Source: an uncultured Porphyromonadaceae bacterium (GTDB lineage Bacteria; Bacteroidota; Bacteroidia; Bacteroidales; Muribaculaceae). From it: 64,000 nt of DNA. Numbering within the stretch: the first letter of the stretch is position 1; each line of letters opens with the position of its first letter. A program made the position numbers and the translations under genes. Of the stretch, positions 53,788 to 64,000 are shown piece by piece. The notes under the pieces were generated by a model that worked only from the letters and a program-made list of their open reading frames with translations, was not told where the DNA came from and ran no database searches. The DNA is taken from NCBI GenBank assembly GCA_947176605.1, contig CAMWRH010000001.1, positions 1 through 64,000 of the forward strand, in the 5' to 3' direction.

Positions 53788-56700
53788 CTACTTGGAAAGC
53801 TGCAGCAATCCCTGCATCAGGCGGCTGCGCTGATCGGCATCCTTTACCGATTCAATCGGCACTGAGAGCACCGTCACATTTCCTTTGCCATAGGTGGAGT
53901 GCACGCCGGCCGCTTCTCCTGTATCAGAGTATGTGATGATTACTTCGCCATCTGGATTCACCGGGAGAAGCACATCCGGATTCTCAACTATATACTGGTC
54001 TTCATTGATCGTATTCGAATAAGGGATAGTCGAATTGCCCAATGCTATGCCATAAGTGGAGATTTTGCCACTGCGCGGACGCGAAGCGCCTGCAGAGGGG
54101 CGCACATTAAGCACCTGCTCCGCGAAACTGCGGTCGGCATTATCGCTTCTGGAGTCATAAAGATCACTTACCACATAGGCTCCGCTCGCAATCAAAGAGC
54201 CTCCCTGCGCCACATAAGAGCGTAATGCCTCTTGAAGCGGTTTTGGGAAAGCGGTATAGCTGACACCGCTCGTGCCGGAGCCTACTGTAGTGCGCTTCTG
54301 TTTGCCAAGAATAAGGTCGACTACCTTATAATCTTCAAGATTCACTTTGCCTGCCTCAACGGCAGCTGCCGAACAGCTCACGAATCCATAACCGGCATCG
54401 GCGACAGCCTCTCCATGCACGGCGGGGAAATCAAACGTATTTCCGGCCACAACCGTGCCGACATATGATGATGAACTTCTGCCGAAGCTCTCGCCTGCAT
54501 TACGCCGGAATTCTGTCTGATAACCGGTGAACGACGCGTCGTTGATGTAGGGCACTCCGAAATCGTCTTCGGATTTAAACCCGGCGTTGCCGTCCTGTGA
54601 AAAATGTCCCGGAGCCGACACTCTGTCAAATCCGTTGACTATCAGGACCGGCTCACCTTCCTTGCTTGCACGCAACGAAAGTATTTCCGAGGGGAAGGCG
54701 AGTCCTCCATCGTTGGCCGCAATCACTTTATAGGAGTGTATCAGATCGTCAGTCACCTTTACATCGAAATGGGTAGACGAGGTATCACCCACTTTGTGGA
54801 ATCCGAGGGTGCCCTCGGTACGTTCGAGTATGACATAACGGTTGGGCATAGCTGTAGATTCCAAAGGATCCGGCACAGGCTCCCAGCTTAATCTGAAATG
54901 TCCGGTCTTGACCGGAGTGATTGCAAACTCCTTTACCGGAAGCGGCTGGATTACCACCTCCCGGTCTTTACGCTCGGAAATGAATCTTGCCATCGCCTTA
55001 TATATGGCTCGCGACACGAGGAACCGGAAATTAGGATCAAGGCCATACTGCATGTCCTTGAAGTTCTGATGGCTCAGAATCTCAATGAGGGTAGTGGGCA
55101 CTTCGGCCACACGGGCTTCCAGATAGGATTTATCCCACATGGAGCGACGTGTCCAGTTGGGTTCGTAAGTGCGGCGGATGTCGCCGGTAATCTGGCGCAT
55201 CAGCATGTCGGTAAGCATTCGCGAGTTGGTACGCGGAGTGCCGTCGGCATATATGTCGCCATTATTGGTATAATAGATGCCGAGGGTGCCTACCGTAGAG
55301 TCATCGGCTCGCTTGCCGGCATCAGAGTGAAGGGCGAATGATATGTCGACAGGGATTCCAAGTCCTTCGCGCCCCGGGAGCACTCTGGAGCCGCCTGCAA
55401 GGTAATTTACCCAATGTCCGCGCGAAGTGTAATCATCCTTATAATCATCCGTGCCATGGAAGGGGGAATACACTTTTTCAGGGAATCCGGCCCAGTGCAT
55501 CCAATAACGCGCACCCTCAAGATATCTCGGCAGCCCCGAAGTGGTGAAGACCGGAGTGCGTCCTGATGAAGGAGCGGGCTGAGGCGCGGGAGTTGCCGGG
55601 GCAGGAGAATCTATATCGTCATCTTCTGACACGTCATCATAATCATCATCATAGGCATCCTCATCATCTACGTCATCCTGCGACGGGACAGTAGTTTGCG
55701 CTATCGGCGTCGATGGATCATAGTATATGTCGGAACGTGATGTGGAACGGGCTATGTTGCCCATGCCGCCGCCTATTTTCACAGCATCGGCAGTGACTAT
55801 ACGGTCGCCACCCTTATCGGATACATTGGTGAGTGTCACTACCGGCACCGTGGCACTGTATCCTTCTTCCAACGGGAATGTGCCAAGATAGATCCATGTG
55901 CCACCACCCATAGTCTGATTTACCTTAAATTCCCGGCTGCCACCCGAGTAATTGACGGTATAATGGGCATCCTCTGTAGAATTGGGAAGTGTCTTGTAGC
56001 TGACGTATACCGCATATTCTCCATCTTCGGGGATATCCGCATACCATCCGGCCACGGAAGGCTTGCCGTTGCGGATGGTCTTTACCTGTCGGTATGTGCC
56101 GTTCTCAAACGGATTCTCAGTGTCGCGGAAATCTGGCAAATCATAAATGAAACCTTCCTTGTCGCCGGTCTCCCATTTATTGGAGCCATTTTGCTCCATA
56201 TACGTTGTCTGTGAGAAAAGCATACCCCCGTCGTTGGTATCATTATCCACGATGACTTCATGACGGTTGTAGTCGCGTTCACGGGGCAGCATCACATAAG
56301 CACCTGCATTCTCAAGCATGGGCACGAGGAATGGCAGGACATAGCCCATCGTATATGTGTCCTCGAGCGACTGAAACAGGAATGACCTCTGCCACTGCCA
56401 TCCGCCCCCCTTGAAGTATCGGCCGTGACTATGCCACAACGCTATTATATCCCCCTCCATCCCTTTCTTGGGATGGACATATGGATTAAGAGCCGTCACA
56501 AACGGCACATTGGCACGATACTGAGCCGGAAGCTTATCGATCTTATTTATATAATAAGCAAGATTACGCGATCCCACATTCAGTGTGATATTGTAGTCCG
56601 CAATCGAATCCGGCAGATTGCGCCGGATCACCTTGGTAAGTTCGTTGATAAGGTCTTTGCTTACCGGCATATAGGTAAAATTCTCATTCAGTGACACTCC

Positions 56701-57081
56701 GACCGTGCCCTGTGATTTATTGGGAGTGACACGATTCACCCTTAGTCCGCCGGGATTCTGCTCCTTAGGCATCCAGTCGAGAATAGCACTGTTGACCTTC
56801 AGTGTCAGAGGATCATCCGATGGTTTTTCAACGGCGGGCTGCGTGGTCTTGGGTTTGGTTGAGGCGGCCTTGCGCACTCGATTTGAAGACTTCTTGGAGG
56901 AAGTCTTCTTAGCGGTGGTGCGCTTCTTGGAGGAGGAGGAGGTCTTTTTTCTTGCAGTCTGTGTGGTTTTAGCCTTGGTCTTTTTAGTGGCGGCCACACT
57001 CTCGACACCGACCATCGATACCGAGGCTACAATCGCCATTACAAGACAACCCACATATCTTGAGAATCGTAGTTTCTTCAT
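53788..57081 (-). CDS. Large secreted amidase (Amidase_3-like) with golvesin-like insertion
   Basis: 1097 residues from ATG 57081 (MKKLRFSRYVG), with a signal peptide of about 31 residues. The next 60 residues are a Lys/Ser/Thr-rich low-complexity segment. Zinc-amidase elements follow in order: HSHGRYF (about 214), RHEVIVDND (about 270), then FALHSDAG (about 580) and the catalytic-Glu region LIEILSHQN (about 664). Between them lies a golvesin/xanthan-lyase-like beta domain (about 340-440) and a strongly acidic Asp/Glu linker with a Pro/Ala tail (about 465-510). An FN3-like domain (700-800) and a C-terminal domain with GGSLIASGAYVVSDL complete the chain. Bacteroidales homologues are often labelled xanthan lyase, but the zinc motifs argue for a peptidoglycan amidase. 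Confidence 0.8.
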   Translation of the reverse strand: MKKLRFSRYVGCLVMAIVASVSMVGVESVAATKKTKAKTTQTARKKTSSSSKKRTTAKKTSSKKSSNRVRKAASTKPKTTQPAVEKPSDDPLTLKVNSAILDWMPKEQNPGGLRVNRVTPNKSQGTVGVSLNENFTYMPVSKDLINELTKVIRRNLPDSIADYNITLNVGSRNLAYYINKIDKLPAQYRANVPFVTALNPYVHPKKGMEGDIIALWHSHGRYFKGGGWQWQRSFLFQSLEDTYTMGYVLPFLVPMLENAGAYVMLPRERDYNRHEVIVDNDTNDGGMLFSQTTYMEQNGSNKWETGDKEGFIYDLPDFRDTENPFENGTYRQVKTIRNGKPSVAGWYADIPEDGEYAVYVSYKTLPNSTEDAHYTVNYSGGSREFKVNQTMGGGTWIYLGTFPLEEGYSATVPVVTLTNVSDKGGDRIVTADAVKIGGGMGNIARSTSRSDIYYDPSTPIAQTTVPSQDDVDDEDAYDDDYDDVSEDDDIDSPAPATPAPQPAPSSGRTPVFTTSGLPRYLEGARYWMHWAGFPEKVYSPFHGTDDYKDDYTSRGHWVNYLAGGSRVLPGREGLGIPVDISFALHSDAGKRADDSTVGTLGIYYTNNGDIYADGTPRTNSRMLTDMLMRQITGDIRRTYEPNWTRRSMWDKSYLEARVAEVPTTLIEILSHQNFKDMQYGLDPNFRFLVSRAIYKAMARFISERKDREVVIQPLPVKEFAITPVKTGHFRLSWEPVPDPLESTAMPNRYVILERTEGTLGFHKVGDTSSTHFDVKVTDDLIHSYKVIAANDGGLAFPSEILSLRASKEGEPVLIVNGFDRVSAPGHFSQDGNAGFKSEDDFGVPYINDASFTGYQTEFRRNAGESFGRSSSSYVGTVVAGNTFDFPAVHGEAVADAGYGFVSCSAAAVEAGKVNLEDYKVVDLILGKQKRTTVGSGTSGVSYTAFPKPLQEALRSYVAQGGSLIASGAYVVSDLYDSRSDNADRSFAEQVLNVRPSAGASRPRSGKISTYGIALGNSTIPYSNTINEDQYIVENPDVLLPVNPDGEVIITYSDTGEAAGVHSTYGKGNVTVLSVPIESVKDADQRSRLMQGLLQLSK

Positions 57082-57434
57082 AGAATACAGCCGTTTGAGA
57101 TACGGCAATTTACAAATTTAGCAAAATTTCGGATTATACCTTCTATATAACGGTTTAGAAATGGATTCTCACCGTTAAATTTCTTAAAATACACACATCC
57201 ACATCTGCCGGAAACCAAAATACCTATGCTTATCAATCTGCAGCCTCAGCCGCTCACGCGACGCCCATGTCGTGAAGATTATTTGGCCACCGTCACCTTC
57301 AACAGACCGGATCACACCACAGAATCCGCCTCATACCGGAATATTTCACTTTCCCCAATAAATAACAGGACTGAATATTCCGCCATTTCAAAGATTTTTA
57401 TTAACTTCGCAATAGAATCTAAACCAGAAATAAA
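57082..57434. other. Divergent intergenic region, amidase / fumarase
   Basis: 353 bp. It holds a minus-strand TAAATTTG box (57113-57120), suited to start the amidase transcript with a leader of about 25 nt, without a clear TTTG upstream. On the plus strand TAACTTCG (57402-57409) is a one-mismatch -7 box for the fumarase. No other feature recognised. Confidence 0.4.
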
Positions 57435-59078
57435 ATGGCAACAAAACCCTTCCATTATCAGGATCCTTTCCCCTTGGGAGAAGATACCACCGAATATCAG
57501 CTCATCACAAAAGACTACGTGAAAGTTGAGAACTGGAATGGACACGAAATGCTCGTGGTCGATCCCGAAGCCCTCACCCTCCTTGCTAATGTAGCTTCTC
57601 ACAACTGCTCATTCATGCTGCGTCGCGAGCATAACGAGATGGTCGCCAAGATACTTAGCGATCCGGAAGCCTCCGACAACGATAAGTTTGTGGCCCTTAC
57701 GATGCTGCGCAACGCCGAAGTAGCCAGCAAGGGCGTGCTTCCTTTCTGTCAGGATACTGGCACATCCATCTGCGCCGCCTACAAAGGGCAGCATGTGTGG
57801 ACCGGGTGCAATGACGAAGAAAAAATATCACTCGGCGTATACAAGACCTACACCGAGAACAACCTCCGCTACTCGCAGAATGCACCCCTGACAATGTACG
57901 ATGAGGTCAACACCGGCTGCAATCTCCCTGCCCAGATAGAGATCCACGCTACGGAGGATGATGAATACAAGTTCCTGTTTGTGGCAAAAGGAGGCGGCTC
58001 AGCCAACAAGACATACCTCTACCAGGAAACGAAAGCCATACTCAACAAGAAGACTCTCGTACCCTTCCTGATTGAAAAGATGAAGACACTCGGCACTGCC
58101 GCCTGTCCCCCGTATCACATAGCATTCGTAATAGGCGGCACCTCTGCAGAGATGAACCTTGCCACCGTCAAGAAAGCCTCGGTAAAATATTACGATGCCC
58201 TCCCCACGACCGGCAATGAATACGGGCGTGCATTCCGTGATATTGAGCTTGAGAAAGAGCTTCTCGAAGCCGCGCAGAACCTTGGACTCGGAGCTCAGTT
58301 CGGCGGCAAATACTTCGCACACGACATCCGCGTAATACGCCTTCCCCGTCATGGCGCATCCTGCCCGGTAGGTATGGGTGTAAGCTGCTCAGCCGACCGC
58401 AACATCAAAGCCAAAATCAACCGCGAAGGACTTTGGGTGGAAAAACTTGACGAATTCCCCGGCGAACTGATTCCCCAGGAACTGCGCAATGCCGGAGAAG
58501 GGGAAGTGGTAGAGATAGATCTCAACCGCCCGATGAACGAGATACTTGCCGAACTCGACAAATACCCCGTATCGACACGCCTCTCGCTCAAAGGCACCAT
58601 AATCGTAGGCCGGGATATCGCACACGCCAAAATCAAGGAACGCCTTGATGCCGGCGAGCCGATGCCTGAATATCTCAAAAACCATCCGATCTACTATGCG
58701 GGCCCGGCAAAGAAGCCCGAAGGGATGCCCTCGGGATCATTCGGTCCCACTACAGCCGGTCGTATGGACAGCTATGTCGACCAGTTCCAGAGCGCAGGCG
58801 GCTCAATGATCATGATAGCGAAAGGCAATCGTTCGCAGCAGGTGACCGATGCATGCAAAAAGCATGGCGGATTCTATCTGGGGTCAATCGGTGGTCCGGC
58901 AGCCATTCTGGCTCAAAACAGCATCAAGAACGTGGAACTTCTTGAATACCCCGAACTCGGAATGGAAGCAATCTGGAAGATAGAAGTCGAAAACTTCCCG
59001 GCATTCATTCTGGTAGACAACAAAGGCAACGATTTCTTTAAGCAGATTAAGCCCCGCTGTCCGATGGACTGCAAATAA
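57435..59078 (+). CDS. Class I fumarate hydratase (iron-sulfur)
   Basis: Interconverts fumarate and malate using an oxygen-sensitive [4Fe-4S] cluster; in gut Bacteroidales it works in the reductive succinate pathway. The 547-residue single chain contains both the alpha and beta parts. Cluster cysteines are seen in PFCQDTGT (about 104), AACPPYH (about 224) and GASCPVGMG (about 317). The C-terminal half has [20 protein letters not shown] and [10 protein letters not shown]. It is a single-gene transcript with its own terminator (59196-59249). Confidence 0.96.
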   Translation: MATKPFHYQDPFPLGEDTTEYQLITKDYVKVENWNGHEMLVVDPEALTLLANVASHNCSFMLRREHNEMVAKILSDPEASDNDKFVALTMLRNAEVASKGVLPFCQDTGTSICAAYKGQHVWTGCNDEEKISLGVYKTYTENNLRYSQNAPLTMYDEVNTGCNLPAQIEIHATEDDEYKFLFVAKGGGSANKTYLYQETKAILNKKTLVPFLIEKMKTLGTAACPPYHIAFVIGGTSAEMNLATVKKASVKYYDALPTTGNEYGRAFRDIELEKELLEAAQNLGLGAQFGGKYFAHDIRVIRLPRHGASCPVGMGVSCSADRNIKAKINREGLWVEKLDEFPGELIPQELRNAGEGEVVEIDLNRPMNEILAELDKYPVSTRLSLKGTIIVGRDIAHAKIKERLDAGEPMPEYLKNHPIYYAGPAKKPEGMPSGSFGPTTAGRMDSYVDQFQSAGGSMIMIAKGNRSQQVTDACKKHGGFYLGSIGGPAAILAQNSIKNVELLEYPELGMEAIWKIEVENFPAFILVDNKGNDFFKQIKPRCPMDCK

Positions 59079-59195
59079 GGCTCCGGCGTATCGACATGCA
59101 ATATTTTGCATAAACGCCAAAAGCCAACCATGTCCGAGATGCCGCGGAAGTCGTGGGCAATCACGATAGATACTTGACCCACACCTTAATAATAA

Positions 59196-59249
59196 TTGGC
59201 CATATCCCATCGTAATACATCGGCGGGATATGGCCAATAGATTTTTTTT
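59196..59249 (+). terminator. Terminator of the fumarase gene
   Basis: A perfect 13-bp stem, TTGGCCATATCCC (59196-59208) with GGGATATGGCCAA (59225-59237), followed by eight T residues (59242-59249). Confidence 0.9.
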
Positions 59250-59269
59250 GACTGTTAAATACGTGACTA

Positions 59270-59301
59270 TTTGGATTGTTAGGATAATTTTATTAATTTT
59301 G
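59270..59301 (+). promoter_or_regulatory. Promoter of the glycogen genes
   Basis: TTTG (59270-59273), 20 bp and TAATTTTG (59294-59301) match the consensus exactly. The start of transcription near 59308 leaves about 165 nt of leader before glycogen synthase. Confidence 0.8.
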
Positions 59302-59369
59302 CAGTCATGATTGCCGAGTCAAATAGAGTAAATTCAAGGCATTCGTGCCAAGCTCTTTCTGTCCGGCTT

Positions 59370-59391
59370 ACGCGTGAATGTATTCACGCGT
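59370..59391. promoter_or_regulatory. 22-bp palindrome in the glycogen synthase leader
   Basis: ACGCGTGAAT and ATTCACGCGT are perfect 10-bp inverted arms with a 2-nt centre. The element lies about 62 bp downstream of the predicted transcription start and 85 bp before the glycogen synthase ATG. The short centre suits a dimeric DNA-binding regulator better than an RNA hairpin. Confidence 0.5.
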
Positions 59392-59475
59392 GATATGAAG
59401 ACTTAAGTATATATCTGGCTTCAATTTACGACAAAGCGCCACATAGCGCTTTTACAGGTAATAAGATTTATCACG

Positions 59476-61128
59476 ATGCATAAAACATCTGACTTTAAGC
59501 AGCCCGACCTTCTGTTTGAGGCCTCGTGGGAGGTCTGCAACAAGATTGGGGGCATATATACCGTACTTTCCACAAAAGCACGCGAACTGAAGAAAATCAT
59601 GGGCGACAACCTGATTTTCATCGGGCCGGATGTGTGGTCAGAACAGAATCCCTCTCCGACATTTCTGGAGCGCAAGACCCTGCTTAAAAACGCAGTATCG
59701 TCAATGCGCCTCCCCGATGGCATCTCAATCCGCGTAGGACGCTGGGATATTCCGGGCTCACCCATAGTTGTGCTTGTGAAGTTTCAGAGTCTTATGGGCA
59801 ATATGAATGCCATATACGGCGAGATGTGGGAGAAATTCAAAGTTGACTCCCTCCACGCATACGGCGATTATGAAGAAGGGTGTTCATTCGCAGTAGCGGC
59901 CGCAAAAGTCATGATAGCCCTTTCAAAACATCTCAATGGCTCTAATACAGTAGCTCACTTCAACGAATGGACTACAGGGATGGGGTTGCTGTATCTGAAG
60001 GCTCATGCGCCTCAGATAGCTACAGTATTCACCACACACGCCACAAGCATCGGCCGCTCGATCTGTGGCAACGGCAAGCCTCTCTACGAATATTTCGAGC
60101 ACTACAACGGCGACCAGATGGCCCGCGAGCTCAACATGGAATCCAAACATTCCCTGGAAAAAGCGGCCGCCCACAACGCCGACTGCTTCACAACCGTAAG
60201 TGAAGTCACTGCCCGCGAATGCACTCAGCTCCTTGAGTGCACACCACAGGTGGTGACCCCCAACGGATTCGAGCCGGATTTCCTGCCCGGCAAGCGAATT
60301 TATGCACAGCAACGCAAGGCAGGCCGCGAACGCCTGCTCCGCATAGCCTCTTTCCTGACAGGAGAGAAATACACCGATGATACATTCATCATCGCGACTT
60401 CAGGCCGCAACGAATACCGCAACAAAGGACTTGACCTTTACATTGATGCTGTAGAAGCGGCCGGCTCGGCATGTCTGCGAGAGAATGGCAAGATACTTGC
60501 ATTGATTCTCGTACCCGCATGGGTAAAGGAACCTGCAGGCGAACTGCTGATTGACCTCAATCACGGCGGCGCAGACCGACCCGAAGTGAGCTATCTGACC
60601 CATCGCCTCAACAATGAGGGCGAAGACTCCATATGCAGGAGACTGGCGCAGATCCAGGCCGACAGCCGGCAAAGTAATACGCGCATCATATTCGTGCCAT
60701 GTTATCTTGACGGTCACGACGGGATAGTCGATATCGCATACTATGACCTGCTTCCGGCTCTGGACATGACCGTATTCGCCTCCTACTACGAACCCTGGGG
60801 ATATACGCCTCTTGAGAGCGTGGCATTCGGAGTGCCCACGATCACGACCGATAAGGCCGGATTCGGACAGTGGGTATTGTCAAACTTCAAGAACTCCCTT
60901 TGCGCCACAGGAGCATTCGTAACACCGCGTAATGACAGCAATTATACGGAAAGCACCAATGTAATCGCCTCTCAGATCGCTGAATACATGGCACTTCCGG
61001 CGGCACAGATAAAATCAGCCCGACAGGCCGCTGCCGACACCGCGCGGAAGGCCGACTGGCAATTCTTCATCAAGGATTACGAAAAAGCATTTGACATCGC
61101 GCTCACCAATGCCGCAATGCGACAGTAA
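59476..61128 (+). CDS. Glycogen synthase, GT3 (eukaryotic) type
   Basis: Elongates alpha-1,4-glucan chains. The N-terminal KXGG-like segment is FEASWEVCNKIGGIYTVLSTKA, typical of GT3 enzymes rather than the bacterial GlgA type. Further motifs are HFNEWTTGMGLLYLK, FTTHATSIGRS, TTVSEVTARE, VTPNGFEPDF and the C-terminal YYEPWGYTPLESVAFGVPT with its conserved glutamates. The 550-residue length is usual for Bacteroidota members. It is followed after 152 bp by alpha-glucan phosphorylase. Confidence 0.95.
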   Translation: MHKTSDFKQPDLLFEASWEVCNKIGGIYTVLSTKARELKKIMGDNLIFIGPDVWSEQNPSPTFLERKTLLKNAVSSMRLPDGISIRVGRWDIPGSPIVVLVKFQSLMGNMNAIYGEMWEKFKVDSLHAYGDYEEGCSFAVAAAKVMIALSKHLNGSNTVAHFNEWTTGMGLLYLKAHAPQIATVFTTHATSIGRSICGNGKPLYEYFEHYNGDQMARELNMESKHSLEKAAAHNADCFTTVSEVTARECTQLLECTPQVVTPNGFEPDFLPGKRIYAQQRKAGRERLLRIASFLTGEKYTDDTFIIATSGRNEYRNKGLDLYIDAVEAAGSACLRENGKILALILVPAWVKEPAGELLIDLNHGGADRPEVSYLTHRLNNEGEDSICRRLAQIQADSRQSNTRIIFVPCYLDGHDGIVDIAYYDLLPALDMTVFASYYEPWGYTPLESVAFGVPTITTDKAGFGQWVLSNFKNSLCATGAFVTPRNDSNYTESTNVIASQIAEYMALPAAQIKSARQAAADTARKADWQFFIKDYEKAFDIALTNAAMRQ

Positions 61129-61280
61129 TTCATCCAATTCACAAACATAAGAGTCTGCTAAAGGATAAAAGAATGCAATACTTCTGCAGCAGACTATGCT
61201 GTGAGAAGCCGGATACGGAGTGACTTCCCGTACGGCTCCACTCAATATTTCAATCAAGAAACATTATCAACAATAATAAT

Positions 61281-63842
61281 ATGAAACTTCAAGTAAGTAA
61301 TTCCAATCAGCCCACATGGCACAATCTGACTGTGTCGACTGAGCTTCCCAAGCAACTCAAACCCCTGGAGGAAATGAGTAAGAACCTCTGGTGGGTATGG
61401 AATAGCGAAGGCAAGAGCCTCTTCCGCGACATCGACAAGGACCTCTGGCGTAAGGTAGGGGAGAACCCCGTGATGCTCCTTCAGCAGATCAGCTATGAGC
61501 GCCTGAAAGAGATTCTTGATGACAAGGCATTCATGGACCGCATCAATCTGGTGTATGCCTCATTCAAAGACTACATGAAGCAGCCTATGCACAGCGACAT
61601 CCCCTCTGTGGCATATTTCTCAATGGAATATGGTCTGTGCAACTGTCTTAAGATATACTCCGGAGGTCTGGGTGTACTGGCCGGTGACTACATCAAGCAG
61701 GCATCCGACAGTCGCGTCAACATGACTGCCGTCGGCTTCCTCTACCGCTTCGGCTACTTCTCTCAGAGCCTCTCGATCAACGGCCAGCAGGTAGCCAACT
61801 ACGAAGCTCAGAACTTCGACCAGCTTCCCATTGACCAGGTGCTCGATGAGAACGGTCAGCCCATGATTCTCGAAGTGCCGTATCCCGGCCGCATCGTATA
61901 TGCTCACGTATGGCGCGTCAATGTGGGCCGCATGAAACTCTATCTGCTCGATACTGACTTCGACCGCAACTCGGAGTTCGACCGCCAGATCACCCACAAG
62001 CTCTATGGCGGCGACTGGGAGAACCGTATCAAGCAGGAGTATCTGCTCGGTATCGGCGGTGTGCTGATGCTCAACAAGCTCGGCATCAAGACCGACCTCT
62101 ACCACTGCAACGAGGGTCATGCCGCTCTGCTCAACCTGCAGCGTCTCGTAGACTACGTGCAGAATGACCACCTCCCCTTCAACGTGGCTCTTGAGATGGT
62201 GCGCGCCACTTCGCTCTACACCGTACACACCCCCGTACCCGCAGGTCACGACTACTTCGAGGAAAGCCTCTTCGGCAAATACCTCGGAGAATATCCCGCT
62301 AAACTCGGCATCTCCTGGAACGACCTCATCAACATGGGCCGCGAGAACCCCGATACCAACGAGCGTTTCTCCATGAGCGTATTCGCCCTTAACACATGCC
62401 AGGAAGCCAATGGCGTAAGCTGGCTCCACGGCGAAGTATCAAAGAAGATGTTTGCCGGTATCTGGAAAGGCTACAGCCCGGAGGAATCTCACGTAGGTTA
62501 CGTCACCAACGGCGTGCACATGCCCACATGGGCTGCCAGCGAGTGGAAGGCTTTCTATGCAGAGAAACTCGGAGAGCAGGTATTTGAGGACCAGTCGAAT
62601 CCCGATGCGTGGAAAGGTATCTTCGAGGTTGGCGACGATGAAATCTGGAACATGCGAATGACGATGAAGAATAAATTCATCAACTTCGTAAAGAAAGACT
62701 TCAAAGAAAAATGGCTCAAGAACCAGGGCGATCCCTCTGCCGTGGTGAAAATCCTTGATAAGATCAATCCCAATGCACTTATCATCGGGTTCGCACGCCG
62801 CTTCGCTACATACAAGCGTGCACACCTGCTTTTCACGGATCTCGACCGTCTGGCTAAAATCGTCAACAACGACCAGTATCCCGTACAGTTCATCTTCTCC
62901 GGCAAGGCTCACCCCGCCGACGGAGCCGGACAGGGCCTGATACAGCGCATCGTTGAAATCTCAAAGATGCCCCAGTTCCAGGGTAAGATCATCTTCCTTG
63001 AAGACTACAACATGATCGTGGCAAAGCGCCTCGTGACCGGAGTGGATATCTGGCTCAATACTCCCACACGTCCGCTCGAAGCCTCCGGCACATCCGGCGA
63101 GAAGGCTGAGATGAACGGTGTGCTCAACTTCTCCGTACTCGACGGCTGGTGGTATGAAGGCTATAAGCTCGACGAAGAGGCTGGATGGGCTCTCACTGAG
63201 AAAATCACTTACACCGACAATGCCCAGCAGGACCAGCTTGATGCCGCCACAATCTACTCAATGCTGGAGAACCAGATCATCCCGCTCTACTTCAATAAGA
63301 ACTACAAGGGATACAGCCCGGAATGGATTCAGTATATCAAGCGTTCCATCGGCCATATCGCTCCCATATTCACCATGAAGCGCCAGCTCGATGACTATAT
63401 CAGCCGCTTCTACCAGCCCGAAGCAAAGCGTGCTCACAAGCTCGCGCTTCACGACTTCGCAAAAGCCCGTGAAATTGTGGCCTGGAAAGAAGAGGTGGCT
63501 TCCAAATGGAATGAAATCCATGTCATAGAAGCTGACTACAACGATAGCCTCAGCAACGCGCTCTCTACAGGTTCCGACCTGGAGGTAAAATGCAAGATCG
63601 ACACCAAAGGTCTGGGCGACTCAATCGGTGTGGAGCTCGTATACTACCGTGAGCATGATGGTGAAAGCACTTTCGCCGGCACTGAGGACCTCAAGATTGT
63701 CAACAAGGAAGGCACTGTCTACACATATGCCCTCAAGGTGAAAATCAAAGAGGCCGGCATCTTCCGCTATGCCCTTCGCATGTATCCCAAGAACAAGGAG
63801 CTGCCCCACCGTATGGACTTCGCTTACGTACGCTGGATCTGA
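61281..63842 (+). CDS. glgP: Alpha-glucan phosphorylase (GT35) with DUF3417 N-terminus
   Basis: PLP-dependent phosphorylase that releases glucose-1-phosphate from glycogen or maltodextrin. The N-terminal 100 residues are a DUF3417 domain ([20 protein letters not shown]). The catalytic part shows [33 protein letters not shown] and [16 protein letters not shown]. The PLP-lysine segment is [15 protein letters not shown] (Lys near residue 607), where most homologues have GTSGMKA. At 853 residues it is normal for this TIGR02094-like subfamily. Confidence 0.95.
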   Translation: MKLQVSNSNQPTWHNLTVSTELPKQLKPLEEMSKNLWWVWNSEGKSLFRDIDKDLWRKVGENPVMLLQQISYERLKEILDDKAFMDRINLVYASFKDYMKQPMHSDIPSVAYFSMEYGLCNCLKIYSGGLGVLAGDYIKQASDSRVNMTAVGFLYRFGYFSQSLSINGQQVANYEAQNFDQLPIDQVLDENGQPMILEVPYPGRIVYAHVWRVNVGRMKLYLLDTDFDRNSEFDRQITHKLYGGDWENRIKQEYLLGIGGVLMLNKLGIKTDLYHCNEGHAALLNLQRLVDYVQNDHLPFNVALEMVRATSLYTVHTPVPAGHDYFEESLFGKYLGEYPAKLGISWNDLINMGRENPDTNERFSMSVFALNTCQEANGVSWLHGEVSKKMFAGIWKGYSPEESHVGYVTNGVHMPTWAASEWKAFYAEKLGEQVFEDQSNPDAWKGIFEVGDDEIWNMRMTMKNKFINFVKKDFKEKWLKNQGDPSAVVKILDKINPNALIIGFARRFATYKRAHLLFTDLDRLAKIVNNDQYPVQFIFSGKAHPADGAGQGLIQRIVEISKMPQFQGKIIFLEDYNMIVAKRLVTGVDIWLNTPTRPLEASGTSGEKAEMNGVLNFSVLDGWWYEGYKLDEEAGWALTEKITYTDNAQQDQLDAATIYSMLENQIIPLYFNKNYKGYSPEWIQYIKRSIGHIAPIFTMKRQLDDYISRFYQPEAKRAHKLALHDFAKAREIVAWKEEVASKWNEIHVIEADYNDSLSNALSTGSDLEVKCKIDTKGLGDSIGVELVYYREHDGESTFAGTEDLKIVNKEGTVYTYALKVKIKEAGIFRYALRMYPKNKELPHRMDFAYVRWI

Positions 63843-63912
63843 TACTGAATATTTCATGAACTTCCGCTGCAGCCCCTCGGGGCGACCGCAGTAATATCAT
63901 TGATACATTTAT

Positions 63913-63940
63913 CCCCCTTTGTCCCGAAAGGCAAAGGGGG
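63913..63940 (+). terminator. Terminator of the glycogen operon
   Basis: A perfect 9-bp stem, CCCCCTTTG (63913-63921) with CAAAGGGGG (63932-63940), followed by ATATTTATTA. The remaining 60 bp to the window edge show no gene. Confidence 0.75.
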
Positions 63941-64000
63941 ATATTTATTATATATATGGCGTTATGGAGTGGCCTCATCGTCATATGGAAGCCACACCGC

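Noticed and set aside
61620..62429. 269-codon minus-strand frame opposite alpha-glucan phosphorylase
   Set aside because: Antisense shadow of a strongly conserved gene; composition is repetitive and unlike known proteins.
1..64000. CRISPR array, prophage or insertion sequence
   Set aside because: No regularly spaced repeats, transposase, integrase or phage structural genes were seen.

Overview
This window is a chromosomal segment of a Bacteroidales bacterium, most likely Muribaculaceae. Four kinds of evidence point there. Several intergenic regions carry the Bacteroidota promoter signature (TTTG, about 20 bp, then TAnnTTTG), and classical -35/-10 boxes are not evident. Many families are typical of Bacteroidota: TamL, DUF4924, DUF4922, the DoxX-like BT_3928 family, GT3 glycogen synthase and the long 627-residue PurF. 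GC content looks moderate by eye. A complete urease island fits a gut Muribaculaceae member. No insertion sequence, phage, CRISPR array or rRNA was seen, and one tRNA is present.

Layout. 1-3.3 kb: recJ (minus), a frameshifted ADP-ribosylglycohydrolase and tRNA-Ala(GGC). 3.8-10.0 kb: ureABC, then a strong hairpin terminator, then ureEFGD. 10.1-13.3 kb (minus): urea transporter, an MFS permease and a small membrane protein. 13.7-16.3 kb (plus): a three-gene ECF nickel/cobalt importer (NikMN fusion, CbiQ, CbiO), with a Fur-type 6-1-6 palindrome in the divergent control region. 16.4-17.2 kb: a K+-channel-like protein with an atypical pore signature. 17.3-22.9 kb (minus): agmatine deiminase and N-carbamoylputrescine amidase (agmatine to putrescine), then SPFH protein, alpha/beta hydrolase and a membrane-anchored MurF-like ligase. 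23.1-27.0 kb: DUF1599, DoxX-like, rlmH (minus), nadC, YraN-like. 27.3-32.6 kb (minus): SLC45-like transporter with a large insertion, nfo, radA, trmH-type methyltransferase. 32.8-38.5 kb (plus): TPR protein, then thrS-infC-rpmI-rplT. 38.9-41.2 kb: nitroreductase and a HAD phosphatase around a long non-coding stretch. 41.5-57.1 kb (minus): tamL, a metallo-beta-lactamase/acyl-ACP thioesterase fusion, purF, prfC, DUF4924, AmpG-like permease, DUF4922, GT2, and a large secreted amidase with a golvesin-like insertion. 57.4-63.8 kb (plus): class I fumarase, glycogen synthase, alpha-glucan phosphorylase.

How it fits together. The 3.8-16.3 kb block forms one functional unit. Urea enters through the UT transporter, nickel enters through the ECF importer, UreDEFG insert nickel, and UreABC hydrolyse urea. 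The agmatine genes are a second small ammonia/CO2-releasing pathway. The glycogen genes at the right edge pair synthesis with phosphorolysis. The most unusual items are the MBL-thioesterase fusion, the membrane MurF-like ligase operon, the extended UreB, the TVGSN pore sequence, the probable Fur-family operator, a 22-bp palindrome in the glycogen synthase leader, and a conserved-looking intergenic element at 41.2-41.4 kb that is open in several frames.
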